Program-made: the position numbers and the translations under genes
Shown: piece after piece, positions 36,888 through 46,945 of the stretch
Layout: every line of letters begins with the position of its first letter
Position numbering within the stretch: position 1 is the stretch's first letter
Origin: Paludibacteraceae bacterium
Lineage (GTDB): Bacteria; Bacteroidota; Bacteroidia; Bacteroidales; Paludibacteraceae
Assembly: GCA_028694915.1 (NCBI GenBank)
Contig: JAQVJY010000009.1
Location: 1 to 64,000, forward strand
Direction of reading: 5' to 3'
Length of the DNA: 64,000 nucleotides
Notes under the pieces: generated by a model
The model's input: only the letters and a program-made list of their open reading frames with translations
The model's database searches: none
What the model was told of the DNA's origin: nothing

Positions 36888-37355
36888 ATGGCACTAGAAA
36901 TTGAACGTAAATTCCTGCTTTTATCAGACGAATACAAAGCGGCATCGACTAGCAAACGCATTATACAAGGTTACATTTGCAGCGACAAAAACCGTGTAGT
37001 ACGTGTGCGTATTTACGGCGAAAAAGCCTATATCACCATCAAAAATGCCACCATTGGTTTTGCGCGGAATGAATTTGAATACGCCATACCTGTGGCCGAC
37101 GCGCAAGTCATACTATCCGAAATTTGTGAAAAACCGATTATCGTAAAAGTCCGTCATCGCTACGATTACAAAGGTTTTTGCTGGGAAATAGATGAATTTC
37201 ACGGCGAAAATGAAGGTTTGGTGATGGCCGAAATTGAACTTCCAACCGTCGATTGTGTATTCGAAAAGCCCCCATTTATTGGCGAAGAAGTAACCAATGA
37301 TACCCGTTACTACAACGCTAGCTTAATCAGAAATCCTTATAAAAATTGGAAATAA
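36888..37355 (+). CDS. CYTH-domain protein (triphosphate tunnel enzyme)
   Basis: 155 residues from the ATG at 36888, 22 bp after the -7 element TAACTTTG (36859-36866). The hallmark EIERKFL is at residues 4-10, with alternating charged strands (RVRIYGEKAYITIK; KVRHRYDYKGFCWEIDEFHG; AEIELP). Likely an inorganic triphosphatase or nucleotide cyclase-like enzyme that uses a metal in a beta tunnel. The stop overlaps the next start (TAATG). Confidence 0.88.
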   Translation: MALEIERKFLLLSDEYKAASTSKRIIQGYICSDKNRVVRVRIYGEKAYITIKNATIGFARNEFEYAIPVADAQVILSEICEKPIIVKVRHRYDYKGFCWEIDEFHGENEGLVMAEIELPTVDCVFEKPPFIGEEVTNDTRYYNASLIRNPYKNWK

Positions 37356-38482
37356 TGAAACGTTTTGTTCTTTTTTGCACCCTCGTAGTGAGTTTTACAG
37401 CCTGTAATAACAACACCAAATTCAGCGTAGAAGGCGAAATAGCCAACGCAGGCAAAGAAACCTTGTATTTGGAGCAGGTAAATGATGCTAAAATCACGTT
37501 ATTGGACTCGACAGAACTTTCGAAAACAGGACACTATAAATTCAAAGCACGACAAACTGCTTATCCCGAATTTTACCGTTTACGTCTAGGCGACCAAACC
37601 ATTTTGTTTGCTATCGATTCTACCGAACATATTATTATCAACGGTCAAAAAGAGCAATTTGCCACGAATTACACGGTAGAAAATTCGCCCAATTCAGAAG
37701 CTATTAAAACGTTGCGCAATTCAGGTTTCGACATTCAACGCTACATCAAAACTGCTAACGAACAAAAGAAATTGAACAAAGAAGAGGCCGTTGCCATGAT
37801 TGAAGCACACAAGGTAAAAGCGCGCAAACTGATTTTAAACGATACACGTTCCACAGCAGCTTACTATGCCGTGAATCAAACCATCAACGGGTTTTATATT
37901 TTTTCGCCTTACAACAAAAACGACCGCAGTTATTGGTCGGCTGTAGCCACGGCATTTCAGGTTTTTCAACCTGAAAATCCACGCACAGCGGCATTGACTA
38001 ATATTGTACTGACAGCGCTCAAAGAGACACGTCAAGCACAAGCCAACTACGACCACTTACTGACAGGTGAACAAGCTGGCATTATCGACATCACACTTCC
38101 AAATCGCGTAGGTGAAGCTACTTCCGTTTCGTCATTGAAAGGAAACGTAGTACTCATCGATTTTTCGGCTTATGAAACCGATTTTGCACCAACACACACG
38201 CTCTTTTTGCGTGAACTATACGCCGCTTACCACGCCAAAGGATTTGAGATTTATCAGGTTTCTGTGGACAATAACAAGCTTTTGTGGCTCGAACAAACCC
38301 GCGAAATTCCTTGGGTTTGCGTGCGCGATGAACGTGGCGCCAACTCCACTTATTTGCGTACCTACAACGTGCAACAAATTCCTGCGTGGTTTTTAGTTGG
38401 TCGCAACGGCGATATTGTAGCAGGCAAAGAGCTAAACGCAGGCAATTTGAATGCTTCTATCGAACAACAATTAAATAACTAA
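37355..38482 (+). CDS. DUF4369/thioredoxin-like lipoprotein lacking the CxxC motif
   Basis: 375 residues from the ATG at 37355. Lipoprotein signal (VSFTACNNN), an N-terminal DUF4369 domain (about 22-115), a helical linker, and a C-terminal AhpC/TSA-thioredoxin fold (about 240-375: LPNRVGEATSVSSLKGNVVLIDF, cis-Pro in QQIPAWFLV). Where family members have WCxPC the sequence is SAYETDFAP, so both redox Cys are absent. It is therefore probably not a thiol oxidoreductase; a binding or structural role is more likely. The start overlaps the CYTH stop and the stop overlaps queG. Confidence 0.78.
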   Translation: MKRFVLFCTLVVSFTACNNNTKFSVEGEIANAGKETLYLEQVNDAKITLLDSTELSKTGHYKFKARQTAYPEFYRLRLGDQTILFAIDSTEHIIINGQKEQFATNYTVENSPNSEAIKTLRNSGFDIQRYIKTANEQKKLNKEEAVAMIEAHKVKARKLILNDTRSTAAYYAVNQTINGFYIFSPYNKNDRSYWSAVATAFQVFQPENPRTAALTNIVLTALKETRQAQANYDHLLTGEQAGIIDITLPNRVGEATSVSSLKGNVVLIDFSAYETDFAPTHTLFLRELYAAYHAKGFEIYQVSVDNNKLLWLEQTREIPWVCVRDERGANSTYLRTYNVQQIPAWFLVGRNGDIVAGKELNAGNLNASIEQQLNN

Positions 38483-39393
38483 TGAGCTTATCGGACGAGA
38501 TAAAAGCCAAAGCGCTACAACTCGGATTCGATGCGTGTGGTATTGCTAAAGCGGAACTTCTCGCCGACGACGCACGTACGCTACAAACATGGCTCAACAA
38601 AGGCTATCAAGCTAACATGAGCTATTTAGAAAATCACTTCGACAAACGCACAAATCCAGAGTTGCTGGTACATGGCGCACAGTCGGTTGTGGTAGTATTG
38701 CTCAATTATTTCCCCGCTCAACTACAACCCGAAAGCGCGCCACAAATAGCCAAATACGCTTACGGCAAAGATTACCATTTTATCATCAAAGAAAAGCTAA
38801 AACAGTTGCAAGCCTTTATCGATGAACAGGCGCCAAACGAAAGTATGGTATTTTGCGATTCAGCGCCCGTTTTAGAACGACGCTGGGCACAACGCGCTGG
38901 ATTGGGTTGGATTGGTAAAAGCGGTCTGTTAATACATCCCACATTAGGTTCTTATTGTTTGATTGGCGAACTCATTACCACACTTCCACTGGATTACGAC
39001 ACACCACAAAAAGAGCATTGCGGAACATGCACGGCTTGTATTAAAGCCTGCCCCACGGAGGCGTTATCAGCTTACGAGGTGAATGCAAATCGCTGCATTT
39101 CGTACCTCACCATAGAACATCGTGACACCATATCCGATGAATTTACATCGCGTATGGGCAACCGCCTATTTGGTTGCGACGCCTGCCTCGATGCGTGTCC
39201 GTGGAATAAAAAGGCGAAAGCACATCACACGGCTGAATTACAACCGAATGAACAACTTTTCACACTCGATTGGGAACATTTTTCGAGAAGCACATTCAAG
39301 CAACTTTTCAAACATTCAGCCTTAGAACGAGCTGGCTATCAAAAATTAAAAAAACGTTTAGAGGTCATTCTTCCGCACGATGACGCCCAATAA
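38482..39393 (+). CDS. queG: Epoxyqueuosine reductase QueG
   Basis: 303 residues. The N-terminal cobalamin-binding domain (DAxGIAKAE; RRWAQRAGLGWIGKSGLLI) is followed by two 4Fe-4S clusters (CGTCTACIKACP and CDACLDACPW). It makes the last step of queuosine synthesis in tRNA and needs vitamin B12. About 40 residues shorter at the C-terminus than E. coli QueG, as in many Bacteroidota. Overlaps the upstream gene by 1 bp. Confidence 0.94.
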   Translation: MSLSDEIKAKALQLGFDACGIAKAELLADDARTLQTWLNKGYQANMSYLENHFDKRTNPELLVHGAQSVVVVLLNYFPAQLQPESAPQIAKYAYGKDYHFIIKEKLKQLQAFIDEQAPNESMVFCDSAPVLERRWAQRAGLGWIGKSGLLIHPTLGSYCLIGELITTLPLDYDTPQKEHCGTCTACIKACPTEALSAYEVNANRCISYLTIEHRDTISDEFTSRMGNRLFGCDACLDACPWNKKAKAHHTAELQPNEQLFTLDWEHFSRSTFKQLFKHSALERAGYQKLKKRLEVILPHDDAQ

Positions 39394-39429
39394 AAAAACT
39401 CCGCTATCTCATTGGATAACGGAGTTTTC
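39392..39429. terminator. Bidirectional terminator between queG and recA
   Basis: Stem AAAACTCCG with an inner TATC/GATA pairing, T-rich on both sides. Confidence 0.8.
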
Positions 39430-39453
39430 GTTTATTCAGCTGCGCTGACAACA

Positions 39454-40461
39454 CTACACTTTTATTTGTTCCATTAATTTTGCTTCGAGTTCAGCCGACA
39501 ATTCTGGATTGTCCTCAAGCAATTTTTTTACACCATCGCGTCCTTGACCGAGCTTGGTTTCGCCATAACTAAACCACGAACCGCTTTTCTTGATAATGCC
39601 ATTTTCCACACCCAAATCGACAATTTCACCAGAACGTGAAATACCTTCACCAAACATAATATCAAATTCAGCTTTGCGGAATGGAGGTGCAATTTTATTT
39701 TTAACCACTTTTACACGTGTTTGGTTACCAATAACATTTTCACCATCTTTTATTTGTCCAATACGACGAATATCTAAACGTACCGAAGCGTAAAATTTCA
39801 ACGCATTACCACCAGTCGTAGTTTCAGGGCTACCAAACATTACGCCAATTTTATCGCGCAACTGATTGATAAAGATACAAGTAGTATTGGTTTTATTGAT
39901 ACTGGCCGTCAATTTACGCAATGCTTGCGACATCAAACGTGCTTGCAAGCCCATTTTTGAATCACCCATATCACCTTCCAATTCCGCTTTTGGTGTTAAA
40001 GCAGCCACGGAGTCAATCACCACAATATCCACAGCAGATGAACGAATTAATTGATCAGCTACTTCGAGAGCTTGCTCGCCACTATCTGGTTGTGAAATCA
40101 ACAGATTTTCAATATCAACACCTAATTTTTCAGCATAAAAGCGGTCGAACGCATGCTCTGCATCAATGATAGCAGCAATGCCACCTGCTTTTTGAGCTTC
40201 TGCTATAGCATGAATCGCCAACGTGGTTTTACCACTCGATTCAGGTCCATAAATTTCGATAACACGACCACGAGGAAAACCACCTACGCCCAAAGCCATA
40301 TTCAAACCAATGGAACCCGTGGATATAATATTAACCTCTTCCACGTGATTATCACCCATTTTCATAATGGTACCACGACCATGATCCTTTTCAATTTTAT
40401 CCATCGCCAATTGAAGCGCTTTCAACTTTTCGGGCGACGGTTTTTTAATTTCTACTGACAT
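39454..40461 (-). CDS. recA: Recombinase RecA
   Basis: 335 residues. Walker [10 protein letters not shown], Walker [14 protein letters not shown] segment, L1 ([20 protein letters not shown]) and L2 ([17 protein letters not shown]) loops intact. It catalyses strand exchange and activates SOS cleavage. The C-terminal acidic tail is short. An upstream palindromic SOS box is not evident. Confidence 0.97.
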   Translation of the reverse strand: MSVEIKKPSPEKLKALQLAMDKIEKDHGRGTIMKMGDNHVEEVNIISTGSIGLNMALGVGGFPRGRVIEIYGPESSGKTTLAIHAIAEAQKAGGIAAIIDAEHAFDRFYAEKLGVDIENLLISQPDSGEQALEVADQLIRSSAVDIVVIDSVAALTPKAELEGDMGDSKMGLQARLMSQALRKLTASINKTNTTCIFINQLRDKIGVMFGSPETTTGGNALKFYASVRLDIRRIGQIKDGENVIGNQTRVKVVKNKIAPPFRKAEFDIMFGEGISRSGEIVDLGVENGIIKKSGSWFSYGETKLGQGRDGVKKLLEDNPELSAELEAKLMEQIKV

Positions 40462-40546
40462 AATATTGTTTTTTGTTTAATAATTTATAAGCTTTGTCGC
40501 TGCAAAAGTACGGCGCGTTTTTGACAACTTGTGTCAAAACTAATTT

Positions 40547-41002
40547 TTATTTCAAAATTTGTGCTGCGTGGTCGCTCGTACTTATCTCTTTTGGAGAAAT
40601 GATGCGTTCCAAAACGCCTTCCTCATTAAAAATAAAGGTGGTACGCAACGTGCCCATATAAGCGCGACCATACATTTTTTTCTCAGCCCATACACCAAAG
40701 TGTTCCACCAAGGTTTTGTCGGTGTCAGCAATAAGCGTAAATGGTAAATCGTGTTTTGCAATGAATTTTTGATGCGATTTTTCGTCATCCACGCTCACAC
40801 CGACGATTTCATAACCAGCTTTACGTAACTCGGCGTAATTATCGCGCAAATTACAAGCTTGTGCCGTGCAACCAGAGGTATTATCCTTAGGATAAAAATA
40901 CAGCGCCACTTTTTTACCACGCAAAATGGTTGCCAAAACGGGCTCTCCTAATTGATTCACGCCCAACTTATCGGGCATCTTATCACCTATTTGTATAGCC
41001 AT
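40547..41002 (-). CDS. bcp: Thiol peroxidase Bcp (PrxQ type)
   Basis: 151 residues. Peroxidatic Cys and resolving Cys in NTSGCTAQACNLRD (Cys-x4-Cys, typical of the PrxQ class). It reduces hydroperoxides with thioredoxin. No copy of the OxyR-like operator is seen upstream, so it is probably not in that regulon. Confidence 0.94.
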   Translation of the reverse strand: MAIQIGDKMPDKLGVNQLGEPVLATILRGKKVALYFYPKDNTSGCTAQACNLRDNYAELRKAGYEIVGVSVDDEKSHQKFIAKHDLPFTLIADTDKTLVEHFGVWAEKKMYGRAYMGTLRTTFIFNEEGVLERIISPKEISTSDHAAQILK

Positions 41003-41105
41003 AATTATGATGTTTTAGTTTCACAAAGATAAAAATAAAAATCGGTATTGCAATCAACTCCTAAGTAATTTGGACGAATATTCGTATCACAAAAAGCGAA
41101 AAAGA

Positions 41106-41136
41106 TTGTAGATTCTGAATAAAAAAATTACTTTTG
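41106..41136 (+). promoter_or_regulatory. Promoter of the MFS gene
   Basis: -7 TACTTTTG at 41129-41136 with a TTG -33 element near 41106. Confidence 0.55.
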
Positions 41137-41187
41137 CCACGGAATAGTAACATTCTTGTATAATAACCCTCTAATTCATTGAATACC

Positions 41188-42627
41188 ATGTTAAGCATTC
41201 AAAAGAAAATGAGTAATGCATTTTTTGCGTTACTGAGCTTACCTGCAACAGCCATGGGCTTTGCACTTTCTGTTCAAATTTCAGCCTTAAGCTGGATTCT
41301 CTCAACAAAATATGGTTTAGATATTCACGAAATTGGTATTGTGTGGGCAGCTGGTCCTATAGCAGGTATTTTGGCACAACCCATTGTCGGAATTTTGAGT
41401 GATAAGATGTGGTTTATGGGCGGTCGCCGTCGTCCTTGGATTGTGATAGGTGGTACATTGGCCGCCTTGATGATGTTGGCGTTACCCAATTTAGAAATTA
41501 TACAAAAACTATTTATTGGTGGCGACGATCCACAAGCAGGATTGCTCTCTATTGCCGTGATTGTGGCCTTGACTTTCGATTTAAGCATCAACGTGAGTTT
41601 TAACCCAACCCGTTCGCTTATTGCTGATTGCACTCCCAAAGAACAACGTGCCAAAGGTTATACTTGGATGCAAACGGTATCGGGTACGTTTGGGGTATTG
41701 GCCTATTTAATTGGTGGTACGCTAGGCAACGAAGCCTTAATTTATATTGGTATTGGCATTGCACTATTGGCAACCATTATTCCAGCCTTTCTGATTCAAG
41801 AACCACGTCAATTACAAACCACGGAAGAAGCTTCAACCAAAGCAAAAACGTCGTCACGCGACATTATAGAATCGCTCTTACCACTTTTTGGTTTGTTGGT
41901 TTATGGCGTGTACGTGATTGCTGAAAAATTATTTGGCTTCACAGTAACCTCTGGCGTTGAACTCTTTGGTTATTTTTTGAATAGTGTTGAATTCATCTGT
42001 TTATTATTGGTAGTAGTTAGCACCATCATGGTACTATTCAACTTATTAGGCAGCAACAAAAATTCGAATGAATTTCAGAAAGTATTACTGGCCCATTCGT
42101 TCACATGGATTGGGGTACAAACTATGTTTGTGTATGCCTTTTTCTATTTACAAAACGTTTTGAATTTAGGCGATTCAGCAGGAAGCGTCAACTCTATTGC
42201 ATTTTTTATTTTAAGTTTAGTCAGTGCTATTCTACCCGTACTTGTGCTCAATGGCTTTGCTAAAAAAATAGGAATGGTTAAAACACATCTTATCTGTATT
42301 TTCATCATGGCAGCGGGTTATGCTGGCGTCTATTTCCTAGGCACAACTACGCTTATGTATTATGTAATGATTGCCATTGCTGGTATTGGTTGGGCATCAG
42401 TGGTATCTTTACCATTTGCCATTATGAGCGAAAAAGTAGACCAAACCAAAATGGGATTATACATGGGCATTTTCAATTTATCGGTGGTTTTACCACAGTT
42501 GGTAGCATCGTTCAAAATGGGTGAAGTGGTAAATGCAGCAGCCGACAAATCAGTTATCTTTGCTATTTGTGCGGTCTGTTTAACTATATCAGGTTTACTC
42601 TGGTTCAGTGTCAAAAATGACAAGTAA
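41188..42627 (+). CDS. MFS transporter, SLC45/sugar-type
   Basis: 479 residues from the ATG at 41188 (the TTG at 41179 would add three residues). Twelve membrane helices; the loop between helices 2 and 3 has GILSDKMWFMGGRRRPWIVIGG, the signature of the SLC45/glycoside-pentoside-type carriers that move sucrose or maltose with protons. Acidic and charged residues in helix 1 are few. The substrate is probably a disaccharide but is not proved by context. Confidence 0.8.
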   Translation: MLSIQKKMSNAFFALLSLPATAMGFALSVQISALSWILSTKYGLDIHEIGIVWAAGPIAGILAQPIVGILSDKMWFMGGRRRPWIVIGGTLAALMMLALPNLEIIQKLFIGGDDPQAGLLSIAVIVALTFDLSINVSFNPTRSLIADCTPKEQRAKGYTWMQTVSGTFGVLAYLIGGTLGNEALIYIGIGIALLATIIPAFLIQEPRQLQTTEEASTKAKTSSRDIIESLLPLFGLLVYGVYVIAEKLFGFTVTSGVELFGYFLNSVEFICLLLVVVSTIMVLFNLLGSNKNSNEFQKVLLAHSFTWIGVQTMFVYAFFYLQNVLNLGDSAGSVNSIAFFILSLVSAILPVLVLNGFAKKIGMVKTHLICIFIMAAGYAGVYFLGTTTLMYYVMIAIAGIGWASVVSLPFAIMSEKVDQTKMGLYMGIFNLSVVLPQLVASFKMGEVVNAAADKSVIFAICAVCLTISGLLWFSVKNDK

Positions 42628-42649
42628 AAACGCTGATTCATGGATAATA

Positions 42650-42681
42650 AAAAAGCTTCACATAACCTGTGAAGCTTTTTT
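42650..42681. terminator. Bidirectional terminator
   Basis: 13-bp stem AAAAAGCTTCACA with a TAACC loop, then T7. Confidence 0.88.
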
Positions 42682-43220
42682 TATAGAAATAGACTCATCC
42701 AATGATCGAACACGCGTAAATTGTCGGGACCAAATTGGGCTAAGTTATCACGTATTTGTTCAATGGATAATTCTGTATTTAAACGACTCTTAGAAAAGAA
42801 CTTGTCAGCAAAACAAATCAGCTGTTCTTCCATTGATACGGGCCGCATATCGCGATGTGGCAATGGCAATTGCTGCTTTTCGATATCAGCTAGCGAAAGA
42901 CCAGTTCCTGTATGCCGTTCGCATACCAAAGCATGTTTATCCAATCCGTGTTGACGTAATAAATCGGCACCCAAATAACCATGTTCAATGTAGCGATGTG
43001 TACCATAACAGCCTAATGCCGGAGCATTGGTGAGAAAAATGCCAATATCGTGTAACATGGCCGCTTCCTCTACAAACTGACAATCGATAGTCAACTCTGG
43101 ATGTTGATTCGCTAAAAACAACGCCTTGTCCGTTACTGCCCGACTATGCGACACCAAGAGCTCATACAACGCGCTATTAGGTGCATAATAAGTTTCAATA
43201 ATAGCTAGCGGATTCATCAA
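42681..43220 (-). CDS. HD-domain phosphohydrolase-like protein
   Basis: 179 residues. HD motif in EEAAMLHDIGIF, with upstream His in VSHSRAVTDKAL and downstream ERHTGTG. Metal-dependent phosphohydrolase fold; the substrate is unknown. It overlaps the downstream end of the nuclease gene by 4 bp (start of this gene at 43220, stop of the nuclease at 43217), so the two are translationally coupled. Confidence 0.85.
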   Translation of the reverse strand: MMNPLAIIETYYAPNSALYELLVSHSRAVTDKALFLANQHPELTIDCQFVEEAAMLHDIGIFLTNAPALGCYGTHRYIEHGYLGADLLRQHGLDKHALVCERHTGTGLSLADIEKQQLPLPHRDMRPVSMEEQLICFADKFFSKSRLNTELSIEQIRDNLAQFGPDNLRVFDHWMSLFL

Positions 43221-45175
43221 CGCAAAATAACTTTGAAGATTTGCGGTTCAATAGCTGTAGAACGTGGATCTAAAATACGTACCAAATAAAATCCTTGTGA
43301 CATACGCAACTGGTCTGCACCAAATGTCACACTGTTATCATTCGGTAAACGACCACTATAAAATACGCGTCCTTGCAGGTCGCTAATGGTAATGTCCATT
43401 TTCGCTGCATTATAAATGGTAATCAAGCCATCCTGAATAATGGTTGGCATAACACACATTCTAGTTGGTTCAACTACAGAAATAACACTATCAGTAGTAC
43501 CTTTGAGTTTCAAACCAACCACCACAGCATCGTGATCGGATGAACGATACATATTATCTTGGTAAGTCGTAGCATTTTGGTATTCAAACTTATAATGTTC
43601 GTCGGTATTAATATGAAAAACTGTTGCGCCAGTCACTTGAGCCATCATGGAGCTATTGGCTAAAGCGTGATCAAGCAAGCCAACTTCACCTTTGTAAGAA
43701 TATGAATAGATAGTATCACCGTGATAGTGCTTTAGCAAATTGGTATATCCAGACAATTCAAAACGACGAATAGGATCTTCTTTGGAATACGCATTCATAT
43801 CGCCCATAACCAATACATCGGGGTCAATAGTTGCAAAATTGCTACATTTCGACACGATAGAATTCACTTCGTCCACACGTGTGGCATTATACGAACTTTG
43901 TCCATCACCTGCATCTAAATCGCCTTCTGGCGTGGTGTCGTAAGTAGTGCCTTTCGCCTTCAAGTGATTAAGTGAGAATACAAATTTCTCGCTATTTGAT
44001 TTTAATTGGAATGCTTGTATCGCCTTACGATACATCGTTCTTAAATTATTAAATTCAATAGAACCAACTGGACTAATTTTGTCTTTTCGATAAATAAATC
44101 CCACTTTGGTATAAGAACCACTTACCGAAGTACCATCAGTTACATAAGCATATAAATCGCTACCTGCGACTGTGTTAAGCGCATTACACATATAAGCAAT
44201 CGCATCGTTACCTTGTTGAATTTCAACTAAGCCATACACGTCAGCATCAATAGCTTGCAACGCTTTTAATAATTTAGAATGTTGTCTGTCGGCTTCAACG
44301 GCATCAGCGGGTCCAGCAAAATCGCCATAATTACTACGTAAATAATACTCCATATTGAACGAACAAACTTTGACGTTATAATCGCCAATAGGTTCGTGTG
44401 TCGCTGCCCGAGGATTTCCATAAAAATTTGGACGCGAAGTTACTTCCAGCTGATAAGCCGATCCTGATTGTGTAAGCGTACCTTGCAAATTATCAACACG
44501 ATAACCCATACGTAAAGTACCATTCTCATCAGCAAAAGGATAAGCTACAGAGGGAGAGCTAACCATCGTCAACTGATCAAGTTTATGTTCGGCTACTAGA
44601 GCAAAATATTCGTTACTACCTGGTAATTCCACCTCTACTCCACCATTCAAACGATGAGATGACAAAGTTATGCGCCCACTGCCCCAATAGTAATTATTGG
44701 TTACAAAAAGCGTTTGGTCAAATTCAAGTAGCATACCAACGTATTGGCTATAATCGCCAAAATCGGCAGGAAAAACCACTTTTGTAGGAGTTACTAATTG
44801 ATTATCGGCCAACTTCTGTAACGACGAAACATTTATGAGCTTTAATTGCCCATCATTGGCAGAAACAGATGCCACTAATTCGATTTCAGAACCAACGGTG
44901 ACAGTCGGATTTTCAAAAGCTACAAATACCGCATCGCACGTCAAACGATTACCGTCGCCCACTTTATCTTGTAGGTAAAATCCTTTAATAGCGTCACCTT
45001 CGCGTACAACGGCAGTAACCACGCCCGAAGTACGAATATCTGAAGATTGAACTTTATTTTGAGACGATGTAGAAGTAGTAAACGTTGGTAACTGATAAAT
45101 TTTGCAATCTACCTGAGCCACCAATACGGCTACAGAAAAAAGAAAAGAAACTACTATAAAAAAACGTTGTTTCAT
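43217..45175 (-). CDS. T9SS-secreted extracellular nuclease (EEP family)
   Basis: 652 residues from the ATG at 45175. Signal peptide (FLFSVAVLVAQ), an OB-fold-like domain (about 45-115), and an endonuclease/exonuclease/phosphatase domain (about 265-560) with CSFNMEYY, VYGLVEIQ, LVMGDMNAYS and the terminal SSDHDAVVV catalytic His. The C-terminus (ITISDLQGRVFYSGR and GFYLVRIL) is a T9SS sorting domain. The layout matches ExeM-type secreted DNases, useful for nutrient scavenging from DNA or remodelling of biofilm. Confidence 0.85.
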   Translation of the reverse strand: MKQRFFIVVSFLFSVAVLVAQVDCKIYQLPTFTTSTSSQNKVQSSDIRTSGVVTAVVREGDAIKGFYLQDKVGDGNRLTCDAVFVAFENPTVTVGSEIELVASVSANDGQLKLINVSSLQKLADNQLVTPTKVVFPADFGDYSQYVGMLLEFDQTLFVTNNYYWGSGRITLSSHRLNGGVEVELPGSNEYFALVAEHKLDQLTMVSSPSVAYPFADENGTLRMGYRVDNLQGTLTQSGSAYQLEVTSRPNFYGNPRAATHEPIGDYNVKVCSFNMEYYLRSNYGDFAGPADAVEADRQHSKLLKALQAIDADVYGLVEIQQGNDAIAYMCNALNTVAGSDLYAYVTDGTSVSGSYTKVGFIYRKDKISPVGSIEFNNLRTMYRKAIQAFQLKSNSEKFVFSLNHLKAKGTTYDTTPEGDLDAGDGQSSYNATRVDEVNSIVSKCSNFATIDPDVLVMGDMNAYSKEDPIRRFELSGYTNLLKHYHGDTIYSYSYKGEVGLLDHALANSSMMAQVTGATVFHINTDEHYKFEYQNATTYQDNMYRSSDHDAVVVGLKLKGTTDSVISVVEPTRMCVMPTIIQDGLITIYNAAKMDITISDLQGRVFYSGRLPNDNSVTFGADQLRMSQGFYLVRILDPRSTAIEPQIFKVILR

Positions 45176-45307
45176 AAGGTTAAGCATTAAGAAATCAATT
45201 CGTAAGGTTTTAAGTTGACAAAAGTAGCTGTATTTTGCGAGATTAACAACATGAACGTATGGAAAAAAGCAAAAAAGCAGCTATCTTTGCATATTCAAAA
45301 GGACTTT

Positions 45308-45763
45308 ATGCATTCCAAGGTAAAAATAAACATAAAAAATAAACGCGCCTCTTTCGATTACGAATTGATTGAGCGTTTTACGGCGGGCATTGTACTGTAT
45401 GGCACCGAAATAAAATCCATCCGCGAAGGGAAAGCGAGCTTAGTGGACACCTTTTGTTCGTTCACCAACGGCGAATTGTGGATTCGCAATATGCATATCG
45501 CACTATACCGTTTAGGCACTTTTTACAATCACGAAGCCATGCGCGAACGTAAACTCTTATTAACCAAAAGAGAACTTCGCAAACTGGAACGAGCCACTAA
45601 AGAAAGTGGTTTGACCATTGTTCCTACGTTTCTATTTATCAACGAAAAAGGGATGGCCAAAATCGAAATAGCGTTAGCTCGTGGTAAAAAGACCTATGAC
45701 AAGCGCGAAACCTTACGCGAAAAAGATGATCGCCGCGAGATGGATCGTGTACGAAAACTCTAA
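45308..45763 (+). CDS. smpB: SsrA-binding protein SmpB
   Basis: 151 residues from the ATG at 45308. The -7 element TATCTTTG at 45282-45289 rules out the longer frame that opens at 45215. Motifs: [35 protein letters not shown] and the C-terminal [21 protein letters not shown]. It delivers tmRNA to stalled ribosomes. Confidence 0.95.
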   Translation: MHSKVKINIKNKRASFDYELIERFTAGIVLYGTEIKSIREGKASLVDTFCSFTNGELWIRNMHIALYRLGTFYNHEAMRERKLLLTKRELRKLERATKESGLTIVPTFLFINEKGMAKIEIALARGKKTYDKRETLREKDDRREMDRVRKL

Positions 45764-45797
45764 ACTTGTTCACCGTTTATTTCCCAAATTCAGTGAG

Positions 45798-46739
45798 ATG
45801 ATTCAACTACAACTATCACAAAAAAATCGCGAAATCATTTTTGTATTACTGCTCTTTGTTATTCCATTTCTTTCGCCTGGATTAGCTCTATTATTGGGTC
45901 TTATTGTGGCACTGACTATAGGAAATCCATTTATACAGCACAATAAAGTATTCACCAAAATTTTATTACAAGCCTCTGTGGTTGGTTTAGGATTTGGCAT
46001 GAATATCGAACAAGCTATTTCGGCTGGCAAAACGGGCATCATTTTCACTATTTTCTCCATAGCCATTACGATGGCACTGGGATTACTCTTTGGCAAGCTG
46101 CTCAAAATCAACAAAGATACCACCCTATTAGTTTCTGGCGGAACCGCCATTTGTGGTGGAAGTGCCATTGGGGCTTTAGGACCTGTTATCAATGCCAAAG
46201 ACAAAGACATGACTGTGGCACTCGGCACCATTTTTATGCTGAATGCTGCCGCCTTATTCCTTTTTCCACCCATTGGGCATTGGCTGAACATGACTGACAC
46301 ACAATTTGGCTATTGGTGCGCCATTGCTATTCACGACACAAGTTCTGTAGTAGGTGCCGCCGCCACACGCAGCGAATTGGCATTACAAATAGCCACCACG
46401 ACCAAATTAATCCGAGCATTATGGATTATTCCATTGTCACTTATTGTGGCTTTCTTTTACAATCGTGGAACGGACCAGAAATCAAAAATCACCATTCCTT
46501 GGTTTATTTTTCTATACATTATAGCCATGTTAATAACCACCTATCTACCTGAAGGAAAAGAAGTTTATATTAAAGCTGTTAGCATTGCCAAAATGGGCAT
46601 GATTTACACCCTCTTTTTAATTGGTACAGGTTTATCCAAAGACAATATCAAAGAAGTGGGATTTAGCCCTATAATATTAGGAATTATATTATGGCTCATC
46701 ATTTCAGTTTTATCGGCTACCGTCATTTTATTTATATAA
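45798..46739 (+). CDS. YeiH-family permease (putative sulfate exporter family)
   Basis: 313 residues from the ATG at 45798, 34 bp after the smpB stop; the longer frame overlaps smpB out of phase and is unlikely. About ten membrane helices. The family signature GGTAICGGSAIGALGPVI and IHDTSSVVGAA is clear (PF03601). Real substrate uncertain despite the family name. Confidence 0.85.
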   Translation: MIQLQLSQKNREIIFVLLLFVIPFLSPGLALLLGLIVALTIGNPFIQHNKVFTKILLQASVVGLGFGMNIEQAISAGKTGIIFTIFSIAITMALGLLFGKLLKINKDTTLLVSGGTAICGGSAIGALGPVINAKDKDMTVALGTIFMLNAAALFLFPPIGHWLNMTDTQFGYWCAIAIHDTSSVVGAAATRSELALQIATTTKLIRALWIIPLSLIVAFFYNRGTDQKSKITIPWFIFLYIIAMLITTYLPEGKEVYIKAVSIAKMGMIYTLFLIGTGLSKDNIKEVGFSPIILGIILWLIISVLSATVILFI

Positions 46740-46751
46740 AAATACCAATAA

Positions 46752-46786
46752 TTTGTTGGATTTTACCACAAGAGTTCTTACCTTTG
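46752..46786 (+). promoter_or_regulatory. Promoter of tRNA-Thr
   Basis: -7 TACCTTTG at 46779-46786 with TTTG/TTGG 19-23 bp upstream (46752-46759). Confidence 0.75.
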
Positions 46787-46802
46787 CGTCCGATTTAAAA
46801 AT

Positions 46803-46875
46803 GCCTTTTTAGCTCAGCTGGTAGAGCAACTCATTCGTAATGAGTAGGTCGGCGGTTCGAATCCGCCAAAAGGCT
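46803..46875 (+). tRNA. tRNA-Thr (anticodon CGT), probable attachment site
   Basis: 73-nt cloverleaf: acceptor GCCTTTT/AAAAGGC, anticodon loop TTCGTAA giving CGT, T-arm GGCGGTTCGAATCCGCC. An integrase gene starts 71 bp downstream, so the 3' half is the probable attB core of the element. The copy here remains complete. Confidence 0.96.
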
Positions 46876-46945
46876 CTGATTTTCAATGTATTACACGGTC
46901 TGTTTGTGAGTGTTTTTTTAGTAAGAACCGCAAAAAGAACCACAG

